Below, piece by piece: positions 35,633 through 44,515 of a stretch of 64,000 nucleotides of DNA (positions are counted from its first letter, which is position 1; every line of letters starts with the position of its first letter). Below the pieces are notes generated by a model that saw nothing but the letters and a program-made list of their open reading frames with translations, was not told where the DNA came from and did no database searches. The stretch spans positions 20,398,001 through 20,462,000 of the forward strand of contig OX485806.1 in assembly GCA_950295325.1 (NCBI GenBank), given 5' to 3'. Made by a program: the position numbers and the translations under genes. The DNA comes from Polytrichum commune. Its lineage: Eukaryota > Streptophyta > Polytrichopsida > Polytrichales > Polytrichaceae.

Positions 35633-35811
35633 GATGTGCGGAAGGAGAAATTCCTGAGAAGTCTTGGTAAACAACATTCATACATTTTTCATCGACAACG
35701 TGCGGAAGGAGATAATGCTGAGAAATCTTGTTAAATAACATTGATACGTATACATTTCAAGAAAACAGCGGAAATGTCCGGAAGGAGCAATTACAGAGAA
35801 ACTCTTGGTGA
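35633..35811 (-). repeat. Three spaced repeats of about 38 bp at the DUF688 3' end
   Basis: Read on the - strand, three copies of a unit like TTTACCAAGACTTCTCAG followed by 'gaatttctccttccgcacat' occur at 35773-35811, 35698-35734 and 35633-35669, separated by about 30-40 bases. The first two code the last part of the DUF688 protein (FTKSFSVIAPSGHF and LTRFLSIISFRTL). The third lies beyond the stop. The tail of the protein is therefore built from this repeat. Confidence 0.7.
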
Positions 35812-38590
35812 AATTCACCAGGAACCGTGCTCGGACATGAACTCGAGCAGAGGGCCGTCTACTGGAGTGCGCCTTGTGCCGTAGCAGAGTCGACCTTCGC
35901 TTCTTCTTGTTCTTGGAGTTCACCGCAGGTGAGAAGAGCTCCAACGTCGCCGCGTACGCAGGCGATCGGTTTCCGGACTCTTCGTCATGAGGTAACGAAA
36001 AAACCGCCGCGGAGAGGCCGCGCTCGCAGCTCCCGCCATTGCTGCTTTCCTCGCCATAAGAGAATATCCTTAACGGAGAAAACCTTCCGCCAAGTCTCGC
36101 GGTGAAGTCAAGGCTCGCAGCAGCCTCCTTCCGCTCGTCGGTCAAAATAGAGCAAGAAGAAACCGCAGCGCTCGGAGACTCCATCTTCGTCTCCTCGGTG
36201 TTAAACGTGCAATCATCCATAAACATGTTCATGTTGTTTTTGTTGGAAGGCGCCCCCGCCTCCTCAAGCTCGTCGCTAAGCTCTGCAAATTGATCAGAAT
36301 GGTGAGACTTTGCGTCAAAGATCGGTAAAGACTGCGCAGGATGTTTGAACCATCGGTTGTTTTCAAGAAAAGACATGAGCGGCTGCACGCCTTCGTATGT
36401 CTCTTCACGTACAGCAGCTTGATCGCGTGACGGTCCGAAATCTCGGAACGACAAGCTTATCCGGTGCGCTTCGGCCTGGCTTGGGATCATGACAGCTGCA
36501 GGAGTAAGTCGATACGGACTTGTCACTTCCACATCCTCATCCTCACGCTCGTCTAAATTGTCGAACGGTGCATCAACATCAGCGCTGCTCCTAGAACTCG
36601 AAGTTGCTGGTGTCGGAGGAGCGCCGGCGCCATTCAACCCGGAGTCGGAGCTTACACTTCCATAGTCAGGACCGCATAGAATACTCGTCGGAGACGACGG
36701 CTTAGTTGCGTGATCATCTTTTGACAAGCTTCCCTTCACCAAAATCGGAATCGCTGCAGAAGTGTTGTTATGATCCGTGCTATCGGTGGTCGCCTCTGGA
36801 TCAGGTCTTCCCACTGTGCTGCAGAAAGTACCGAACGCTTTCTTGAGCTCCCCGACGGAGATTGATCTAACGAGCGTGGAATCAGTTTCATCCTGAGCCG
36901 CCGGGCTTCGCAGCCAAGAAGCTGGCAGAATTTTCGACTTCAAAGCCAACGGTGAATCTTGACCGCCGCATGGACTCGAAAATTTGACAGGAAGCGTATG
37001 ATACAGTCCATCGAGAGGCGCGCTCATCGCTTTCTTGATGTAGTGAATGCGTAACGACTCTTGCGAGATTTGTCGCTGCTGTCGAGGTGGAACTGCGAGG
37101 TAAGGCGGGAGCTGAAGATTGCAGCAACTAATTTCACCGCTCGTGGTGGTAGTGTCAGTAAATATTGCCTTTGGCTTTCCTGGCACTTCCTCCCAATTGA
37201 AAGGTACCGTTCCGGCGTTCTTGATAGGCGACGGAGCAGGCGGCGAGCCATTCGTCGACTGTTTGTCAAGGCCCAAGAATTTCGCTGCCGACGGCGCCAC
37301 TAGATCAATCACCGGCGAATCTTTTACTTTACTGCTCTCTTGCATGTGAAATCCGAGATTCCCTTTTTGCTTCACATCCGCATGCGGAGACATGCTTAAC
37401 TCCACATCGACATCACTTGCAGATTGGCAGCTTCGGAATATATCGTCCATGGAATACGACTTCTTCATGGACAGAAGTCTCCCAACGAAAGGCTCAAGAA
37501 GAGGCGAACGAGATTTCTTTGCCACCTCCGGTTGCTTCTCCTCAACCTTCAATGCAACCGAACTCTCCAATGAGATCTCCTCCATGGCATTGCCGCATGC
37601 AAGTTTCTCTTGTTCCTCAGGCAAATCGCTTACCGTACTCTCATCGAGTTTCGAAGCAATGTCCCAAGCGACAGCGGAAGTAGAGAACCTCGTGTCCTCC
37701 GCAGCGATGGAATGCGGGTCAGAAGAGATCTCCAAGCTCGATATCTTCTCTTCCTCTTCGTCGACATCGTCTTTTGGCAAGGGCTCCACATCAGGTTTCG
37801 CCTCCAATTGATCAGCTCGCTTGGAAGGGAAAACCGCAATTTCACCGCTTACAGATTGCGAGAGATTTGAAGGACTGAGCTCCCCGCTCTGATTCTTTCT
37901 AGATGAGCCTTGGTACCACGACTTCGATGAGGTTGATTCTTCTTTCCTGGATCCCATGAGATCTCGCCACGGCGACCGAGATCCTCCTTTGCGGTCCAAC
38001 GAGAGTCTCGCGCTCTCCGAAGAGCTTGACATCGTCTTCGGGTGCACAGGAGAGGAGCTAGATTTCCACGGCATCAACCGGTCTTTACCGCTAGCCACCG
38101 CGGTTTCCAGCTTCTTCACAGCTTGCGTGACAGATTCTCGCCATGGATTCATCCACCGAAGCTCTCCTGACAGGGAAACTTTGCCGCTTTGCTGCTCCTT
38201 CTCCTTCTCCTCCCATAGGGCGAGGCTCTCAGAGTCTTCCGACCGAAAACTTCCTCCATTGCAATCTCCTGCAAAAGCAAGTTCTCCGCCGTGAATTTTG
38301 TGCAGCTGGAACCGTTTCACAAGCTCTCTTCTCTCTGCTAACCCATCGCAGCATGCGGTGCTGTGACGAGGTGGGCTTGGGTAGAACCCTGGTGCAGAAT
38401 CCAAGTTCGGTTTGCAGCTCTCGGATTTGTTGGGGAAGTAGTAATCCGGTGATTCGTGGGATGCTACTTTCTTTGACATCGCTTTCTTCCCTATCAGCAG
38501 CGACCTGGACCCTCGCCTGCTCTTGGAGAAATTTGCTCCGTCCACACTAGAAGGATAAGTTGCCTGCAAGCTAAGGTGGTATCCTCCCAT
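35678..38590 (-). CDS. DUF688 family protein, single exon, 970 codons
   Basis: The protein is long, hydrophilic and low in secondary structure, with runs rich in Ser, Glu, Asp and Pro. The diagnostic stretch is VPFNWEEVPGKPK at about residue 463, which matches the plant DUF688 signature (VPF-x-WE-x-x-PG-x-PK). Other landmarks are LSMKKSYSMDDIFRSCQS near 385, SFLENNRWFKHP near 770 and a basic KNKKKRRSTLLRHK segment near 905. There is no signal peptide or membrane segment. The function of the family is not established. Start: the ATG at 38588-38590 opens the frame, with a TATA box about 370 bp upstream. The last 45 or so residues derive from a short tandem repeat and may be read-through past an original stop or splice donor ('cctg|gtgaat' near 35818). 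It converges with the DA1-like gene. Family assignment is fairly firm, the exact 3' end less so. Confidence 0.78.
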   Translation of the reverse strand: MGGYHLSLQATYPSSVDGANFSKSRRGSRSLLIGKKAMSKKVASHESPDYYFPNKSESCKPNLDSAPGFYPSPPRHSTACCDGLAERRELVKRFQLHKIHGGELAFAGDCNGGSFRSEDSESLALWEEKEKEQQSGKVSLSGELRWMNPWRESVTQAVKKLETAVASGKDRLMPWKSSSSPVHPKTMSSSSESARLSLDRKGGSRSPWRDLMGSRKEESTSSKSWYQGSSRKNQSGELSPSNLSQSVSGEIAVFPSKRADQLEAKPDVEPLPKDDVDEEEEKISSLEISSDPHSIAAEDTRFSTSAVAWDIASKLDESTVSDLPEEQEKLACGNAMEEISLESSVALKVEEKQPEVAKKSRSPLLEPFVGRLLSMKKSYSMDDIFRSCQSASDVDVELSMSPHADVKQKGNLGFHMQESSKVKDSPVIDLVAPSAAKFLGLDKQSTNGSPPAPSPIKNAGTVPFNWEEVPGKPKAIFTDTTTTSGEISCCNLQLPPYLAVPPRQQRQISQESLRIHYIKKAMSAPLDGLYHTLPVKFSSPCGGQDSPLALKSKILPASWLRSPAAQDETDSTLVRSISVGELKKAFGTFCSTVGRPDPEATTDSTDHNNTSAAIPILVKGSLSKDDHATKPSSPTSILCGPDYGSVSSDSGLNGAGAPPTPATSSSRSSADVDAPFDNLDEREDEDVEVTSPYRLTPAAVMIPSQAEAHRISLSFRDFGPSRDQAAVREETYEGVQPLMSFLENNRWFKHPAQSLPIFDAKSHHSDQFAELSDELEEAGAPSNKNNMNMFMDDCTFNTEETKMESPSAAVSSCSILTDERKEAAASLDFTARLGGRFSPLRIFSYGEESSNGGSCERGLSAAVFSLPHDEESGNRSPAYAATLELFSPAVNSKNKKKRRSTLLRHKAHSSRRPSARVHVRARFLVNFTKSFSVIAPSGHFRCFLEMYTYQCYLTRFLSIISFRTLSMKNV

Positions 38591-38961
38591 AGCTGCTCAC
38601 TTCCTAACCAACTCACCGAACAATCTTTCCCAAAACCTGAGCTACATCAGACATCAAACTGCCAATTCACCAAGTTCTCCTCTCGACCCACGCAGCCCTT
38701 TCACACAAGAATCCTTTGCAACGCCATCCCAACACCTTCAAAAACGTCTCAAAAATCCTTCAGTGCAATGCAATGCAATGGCGCACAATTTTAAAACTCC
38801 CAGGAAGGTCTGGATGAAGCAGTTGGTTGAACGTAATAAGTCAGGGATTTGGGGAGTAGGGAGATGTAGAAGGTGGAATTGGTCTGCGTAGCAAGTTGAA
38901 TGGGAATTGAATGCGGGAGTCGACGTACAGGATTGAAAGAAGGTGCAGATGAGCATCCAGG

Positions 38962-38969
38962 CTATATAC
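38962..38969 (-). promoter_or_regulatory. TATA box candidate for the DUF688 gene
   Basis: On the - strand the sequence reads GGTATATAGCC, about 370 bases upstream of the ATG at 38590. It is followed at about 25-35 bases by a pyrimidine-rich CTTCTTTCAATCC that would suit a start site. The interval down to the ATG is C/T-rich and lacks a competing long frame in register, as expected for a leader. Confidence 0.45.
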
Positions 38970-39189
38970 CAAAGCTGGGTTAAATGTGATGGATGATGAT
39001 GAAGGTGGCGAGGGATCGAGAGCCACAAAACTGCTGAAATTGGGGCGAGGAATTGGGGGGGAGCGGGTGGGGTGCAGGCGATAATAAGTCAAGGCGATCC
39101 CTTGCGGGCGGATGGGAGAGGGAAAAGGCAACCAGGGTGGCCGCATTCAATTCCCTCTTGAAAGATGTGTGACCAGCCTCAAACCCTTG

Positions 39190-39790
39190 TAACTTGTGCC
39201 CATCTCATCATCCACTTCTAATCAATGCCTTCACTGAATTGCGGAGGAGCTTCCAACACTTGCTCGAATCTCGATCCAGTTTTTGGCTACAGGATTTTCA
39301 TCTCCAGGCGCATCTGTTACACCGGTATCAAACGTCCAGGTGACATAAACTCATCCATTGGGAAGGTGAAAACGGAGTGAACTGTTGTTTGGTCTGAATT
39401 TCTATTTTGAGATGGTTTGATTGAGATGATTTTACTTGGGTCCGGAACTCGCTGATCAGAAAACTCAAATTACTCGAAGTGGATATAGTCGGCCAATTAC
39501 GGTTAATTAGATGCTTGCAGCTTGTTATTTAAATTTTAAGGGATTCATTTACTTTGGAAGGTGTTGTGCCCATCTCAACGTCCACGTCTAGTCAATGCTT
39601 CACGCAGTTGCGGAGCAACACTTGCTGGAATCTCGATACCTTTCCCCCGACGTCACTCCAGCAGCAAATTTTGCTCCAGAGTTTCATATCCAGCAGGTAA
39701 CTGTTACACCGGTATCGAATGTCCGAGCGAGCTTACATATAGAACTCATCCATTGGAAACCATGACAACCCAACACCATAAAAAATCACA
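39190..39790. repeat. Two direct repeats of family I, upstream of the DUF688 gene
   Basis: The blocks beginning 'gtgcccatctcatcatccacttctaatcaatgc' (39197) and 'gtgcccatctcaacgtccacgtctagtcaatgc' (39566) share 'gcggag.a.c..cactTGCT.gaatctcgat', 'ctgttacaccggtatc.aa.gtcc' and 'aactcatccattgg'. The period is about 369 bp. Related 'gtgcccatctcatcatc' starts occur at 40531 and 41968. Confidence 0.7.
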
Positions 39791-39799
39791 TGTGATGAT

Positions 39800-40000
39800 T
39801 TCAAGCAGGCTTTTCTTGCTAAAGAATGAAACTATTTTCATCTCTTGGGAAGAAACTACATTATATCCACCTTAAAGGTTTTCTCAAATGCAATTGTGAT
39901 TTGTACTTGATGCAACCATTGACACCACCTCAATCCAAGATTGTTGTTGCTTACCCGCACTTCAAATCATAGACTTGTCATCAAAATTGGATAATGTTCA
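39800..40000. other. Spacer between family I repeats and the LINE relic
   Basis: Nothing recognisable. Confidence 0.3.
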
Positions 40001-40012
40001 ACTATCCCTATT

Positions 40013-40260
40013 CCTAGAGATAATAAGTTGTGCCACTTTTGCTCTTATAATGTAGCTAAAAAAGGGGTACACTTTGTGTTGGAGTGTCCCCTATATAAGT
40101 CCATTAGGAATAAGTTTCAATTACTATTTGAGAATGTAGTATAACGGAGTCTCAAGTTTTTCTTTCAATTGGACCATCAAGTTAGTAGTGGCCTCTATCT
40201 CACAAAGGCTTACTGCACTCTGCCACTCTAAGGAATTAGCCAATCTGACACCATCTTGAT
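40013..40260 (+). pseudogene. LINE-type non-LTR retrotransposon 3' end relic
   Basis: The + strand frame at about 40013-40143 reads RDNKLCHFC, then VAKKGVHFVLECPLYKSIR, and ends at a TAA. The pattern C-X2-C-X9-H-X4-C with a following PLY..R is the zinc-binding motif found at the C-terminus of plant LINE polyproteins, after the reverse transcriptase. The upstream frame is closed within 12 codons. Downstream, fragments such as FFQLDHQVSSGLYLTKA can be read after a frame change. No reverse transcriptase is left in the window. This is an old, 5'-truncated fragment. Confidence 0.7.
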
Positions 40261-40394
40261 GTATTTCTAGTCCCATAAGCGTTTTGGCTTCCCGAACTTT
40301 CAATTGATTTCATTTCGTTTCCTTGGGATGGTCGTTGGTGATAATGAATTGAATAGTTTTACAATTGAAAGTAGGCCTCTTTTTTATATGAATT

Positions 40395-40880
40395 TACTTT
40401 GGAAATGACACCAAAGGACCCACATTATTGGAGTGGGGTCTAGTCGTCCAATATTAGATGTTTTGCTCTTTGAATTCAAGGCGTTCATTTCCTTTTTAGA
40501 AGTTACATGAGATCTTCAAATTAACCTCGTGCCCATCTCATCATCTACTTCCCATCAATGTTTCATTGATACCATGCTCACATTAGGACAAACGACTAGC
40601 CCACACCAATGGGAGAGTTTCCATCTTGATAGGAGTTCTTGTCTTGTATGCATAGGCGAAGCTATTGTAATTTACATCCAGTGAGGTTACTGTGAGTAGG
40701 ACAAAAAATCCTTGATAATAACAGTAGATTTTAGAAAGAGATGCACTTTCCCTATCAAGAGGGATTCCTCCTACTATGTAGGACTAGCAACTGGCCCTAG
40801 TGTGGGCATGGTATGAATTGCAGAGAAACAACATTTGTTCCAATCTCTATCTCTTTCTCACGTGGTCACTCTATCAATAT
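40395..40880. repeat. Dispersed family I, copy with the long 3' half
   Basis: It starts at 'ggaaatgacaccaaaggaccc', passes the 'gtgcccatctcatcatctac' landmark at 40531, and ends near 'ctctatc.ctttctcacgtggtcact'. The part 40531-40880 aligns with 41968-42290: 'tgataggagtt', 'gaggttactgtgagtaggacaaaaaatccttg', 'ttccctatcaagagggattcctcctacta' and 'aatgtgggcatgg.atgaattgca'. Confidence 0.7.
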
Positions 40881-41640
40881 TTGGGGTAGAGTTTTTAAGA
40901 GAGAAAGAATTACGTATTTGAGCATACCTTTCATTCATCCAACATAGAAGCCCTAAAATAGTATATATTTTGGAGGTAAATTATATTATATTATATTGAT
41001 GCTATAATTAGCTTTATAAAGACCCCAAATCCCTAGGGGGTGGACTCTTCATACCGTATACAAACTAGCGTGAGTGTAAGAAGGGGTATTATTTGAGGCA
41101 CTAGCGTACATAGTCTACATAAGGGAGAGGTATCAATTTTCTCTAGTGTGTACATTTAAAAAGGCTTATTAAGATTTTTGAAGTAAAGGTAGATGTAAAA
41201 AAGGGGGCCCTAAGATTTAGTGAATTTTTTGACAATAGATGTGTTAGTTTCATCCACTTCACATTCACCATTGTTGTCATGTGGTAGTTTTCAATGACTC
41301 CCTTGTCCATTCTTGTTAGAGTTCGCATTTGGGTTCTAAAAAAAACTAGAAAATCTTGGAGAGCGCATGGGTTCCCTTGAGTTTTGCTCTCCATGTTGTG
41401 GCTAAGTTATTATGCTCTTGTCTTTGTTTGTTTGATGCAAACAATGAGTTATATGCTATGAATGAAAAACAAATCAATGACTTTCTCATTAGAGAATGAA
41501 CATGGACTTTACATGTAATAAAGGCATAATTAATTCATGAATTATATTTTTTATATGTAGTAGAGGCATTTATCACATTAAATAGAAAAGCTTAGTATAA
41601 ATACATGAGTCCATTTTCTAGCATGCTAGTAGTACATATA
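40881..41640. other. Gene-free stretch, partly related to 55350-55570
   Basis: 'catccaacatagaag.cctaaaatagt' near 40937 is echoed at 55390. No gene is supported. The 83-codon reverse frame (41143-41394) has no recognisable motif. Confidence 0.35.
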
Positions 41641-42490
41641 CATTTGTTTTTCTCAAAAACCTTTAGTATCTAGGGGGCTTAATTTCATAGTAACCCACGT
41701 ATATCATTTAGGTTTCCAATGAAGAGTCCACCCCCTTGGCCCATAATTAGAGTACCCGAGATCATTTGAGATGTATTGGCAACAAACCTATAGGGGTTCA
41801 AGTTTTTGTGTTGGATGGTTGAGAGATACATTTGTATACAATTTATTCCCTCTCTATAAGTTTTTATCTGCATGTATTGTCACTTTGGATCAATTTTCAA
41901 ACATGGTTAGATGTATGAAAACGGCTTCCTTTTTAATTACATTTCCTTTGGAATTTGTGTGACCTTGTCCCCATCTTATCATCCACGTCTTGTCCACCAA
42001 TTGACCCATAACAATGAGAGAGTTTCACCTAATTGATAGGAGTTTCTACTTTGTATGTAGTAAAGTGAACGGGAAAAAATATATAACATGACATCAATGA
42101 GGATATTATGAGGAAGATGAAAAATCCTTGTTGATAGCAGTGAATTTTGAAGAGGAATTAATTTTCCCTATCAAGTGGGACTCCTCCTACTACCAAGGAG
42201 CAATGATTGGCCTTAATGTGGGCATGGCATGAATTGCAAGGCAACAACTTCCTCTGATTAGGAACTCTATCCCAAAGTCACTCCAACAACATTTCTTTGG
42301 TACATAATTTTCATCTCCAAGAACTATCACGTTGTTGTATGAATGTCCAAGTTTATGTAAAACCATCATTTGGAAATGTGAGAACACATTGAATTGAGCT
42401 ATAACTTGGGATTTTCTAATTTGAGACGGTTTGACTCCGAAAATGACATCTCTTTCCCTCTTTCTTTTATGAGATAGAAGGCCAACCAAC
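41640..42490. repeat. Dispersed family I, long copy
   Basis: It carries, in order, the 'catttaggtttccaatgaagagtcca' block (also at 17588), the 'atcatttgag.tg.at..g.aacaa.cctatagggttcaagtt' block (also at 55477), the 'ccatcttatcatccacgtct' landmark and the 3' half shared with 40531-40880, then 'gagacggtttgactccgaaaatgacatc' (also near 56530). This is the most complete arrangement of the family in the window. No open frame of note. Confidence 0.65.
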
Positions 42491-43100
42491 CAACCAACCA
42501 ACTCCAAATGAATTAAGAATTAGGAAAACATGCCCACTTCAAAGGGAGGGGGGGGGGGAGGCTTGGGCGCAAAACACCAAGTAAAGAGTACTAACAAAGA
42601 CTGGATGTCACGAAGAACAACCCCCACCCCACCAACCAAGGGTAACCCCCAAACCACCACAGGGCCAAAAGAGGCACCGAACTACCTACATATGTTGCCA
42701 TTCCAGTTCCAGGTGATGTTTTATCTTCTAACTCCTGCAAAGAATGTTTCTAGCACCCCACACTTGGTCAAAGCCTTGGAGGAGTGCCTCGGCCAACAAA
42801 GCGCTAATCTTGACATACTTGACCACCCGCTCCCATGTTGCCTGAACATAGTACACAAAAAGGTCATCCCAGATCGCATATTTAACTTTGGATTCATACC
42901 ATTATTCTTAGACTGACAAAAGTATCAAGATTTGACATCTCAATACTCCGGAAATGACATTAGAGACCCCGAATTACTCTTCCGGGATCTAGTCAGCCAA
43001 GGCAAGAAGAAGCCTTGCTCTTTCATTTGAAAGTATTCATGTCCTTTTGAAGCTTAAGTTGGACTTTGTGCCCCATTTCACCATCCTATTCTCACAGAGA
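42491..43100. other. Stretch with a G run and an unrecognised 128-codon frame
   Basis: A forward frame of 128 codons (42530-42916) starts with a Gly tract from the G homopolymer at about 42545-42558, followed by PTPPTKGNPQTT and a more normal segment ending in FIPLFLD. I do not recognise it. Its second half could be a mobile-element fragment. 'ggaaatgacattagagacccc' and 'tgtgccccatttcaccatcc' at the end belong to family I. Confidence 0.3.
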
Positions 43101-43139
43101 TATATGTGTGTGTGTGTGTGCGCGTGTGGGAACACGCGA

Positions 43140-44420
43140 ACACCAAAATATCCGGATTGGCGGTTTTAAGTGCCTAATCCGGGTTGTCCGGATGACCCTA
43201 GTATCGTCCAGGGATTCTGTGAAGTGTAGGAGGTCTAAAACTCTCCGTACCTGCTTATTTCTTCTTCCTTAGCCAAATTTCCGGAAATCCTAATTTCCGG
43301 ATATTTGGTCTTTGGGGACATTCTTAGCCTTTTTCCGGAGTGTACCTCTCCGGATGTTATTTCTAGGTCCTTTTTATAATACTTACCCACCCCTTTACGT
43401 CTACCCTCTAGAATAATTGGTTTCTTCCGGTGAAGACGTCCTTGATAAGGTTTAGAATCCGGAAACTCCCTCACAACCAATCCGGATTGATTAGGTCCGT
43501 CCTGGCAGGTCACGCAGAGAGATCTGGATTGTTTCTTGGGACCATAGTGGCCAGAGGAGTCCGGATTCCGACCGGAGATCTAACTCGACGGAATGAGTAG
43601 GTGACCCGTACCACTTTCCGGATTACCCCGTCCAAAGACTGTGAGACCTCTTCAGAAGGTCGGATGGCGTAAGTCCGGCACCTTCCGGATCTTGCCCAGT
43701 CCTAACGACGGCTATCTCACATGGATGTTACCCAGGCATTCGGAACAATGAGGATCTCTTCCTACTGCACGTCGGAGGTGGCCTCCAATCCGGAATCCTT
43801 ACTGATCCGGACCTCTCCTTCTCCGTCCGACGGATCGGTCCGGCTACCTCTACCTTGGATTCTACTCAATCTGAGCTAACTGGGCGATCCGTACCACTAA
43901 TCCGGATAGGTCCGTCTAAGGACGGTGGGACCTCTTCAGAAGATCAGATTGGCGTAAGTCCGGATCCCTTCCGGATCTCACCCAATCTTCCCAGCGGCTA
44001 TCCCACCTAGACGTTACCCAACCTACCGGATGAGTGAGGTTTCCCTCCCACTACACTCAGAGAGGATCTACAAGGCGATAACCGGATCCGATCTGGGTTT
44101 CCTCTCTCATGTCCTATCCGGAACTCCTATCCCTCATGCTCTCTCTCTCTCTCTCTTCCACTATCGATCTACGGATCATTCACACAAACAACAATCAAGA
44201 GAAGTCAAGGAGTGAGAAGCAAAGACATTTATTCGGAATAGGAGTAATCGCAATACAACAATTGAGAAGGAACCCTTCTCAAGCTCCTTATTCAGCCTTA
44301 AGTAGAGGCTCAAAAATCCCTAAACTGAGGGCGGCGGCCCAAGCGGCCGCCGCTTAAGAAAACCCTAACTACCCCCGGTCTCCCGGATTTCCCGGATCCA
44401 GATCCGGGTTTTCCGCTGAC
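43140..44420. repeat. Non-coding TCCGG/CCGGA-saturated DNA with a 300-bp tandem duplication
   Basis: The five-base word TCCGG or CCGGA recurs about every 40 bases through 43140-44110, far above chance. Two units near 43583-43785 and 43881-44085 are colinear: 'cgtaccact..tccggat', 'gtcc....gac.gtg.gacctcttcagaag.tc.gat.ggcgtaagtccgg', 'ttccggatct..cccagtc', 'gcggctatc.cac.t.gacgttaccca' and 'tgaggat/gttt'. A CT tract lies at 44137-44157 and a GCGGCGGCC palindrome-rich part near 44330-44353. It follows the 3' end of the 690-codon gene. Confidence 0.75.
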
Positions 44421-44436
44421 ACTACCAACATAAAAT

Positions 44437-44442
44437 TTTATT
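44437..44442 (-). terminator. Polyadenylation signal AATAAA for the 690-codon gene
   Basis: On the - strand AATAAA lies 74 bases after the stop codon of the 44516-46588 frame, within ATTAATAAAATTTTATG. Its position and strand fit a normal plant 3' end. Confidence 0.5.
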
Positions 44443-44515
44443 AATCTTCTTCAAAAACTCCTAAGTCCTACCTGCCTACCTCCATTCTGCCTAACTAATC
44501 TAGCTACTCCCCTAA

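Noticed and set aside
42530-42916. 128-codon forward frame as a gene
   Set aside because: It starts through a G homopolymer (poly-Gly) and no domain is recognisable; kept only as an unexplained stretch.
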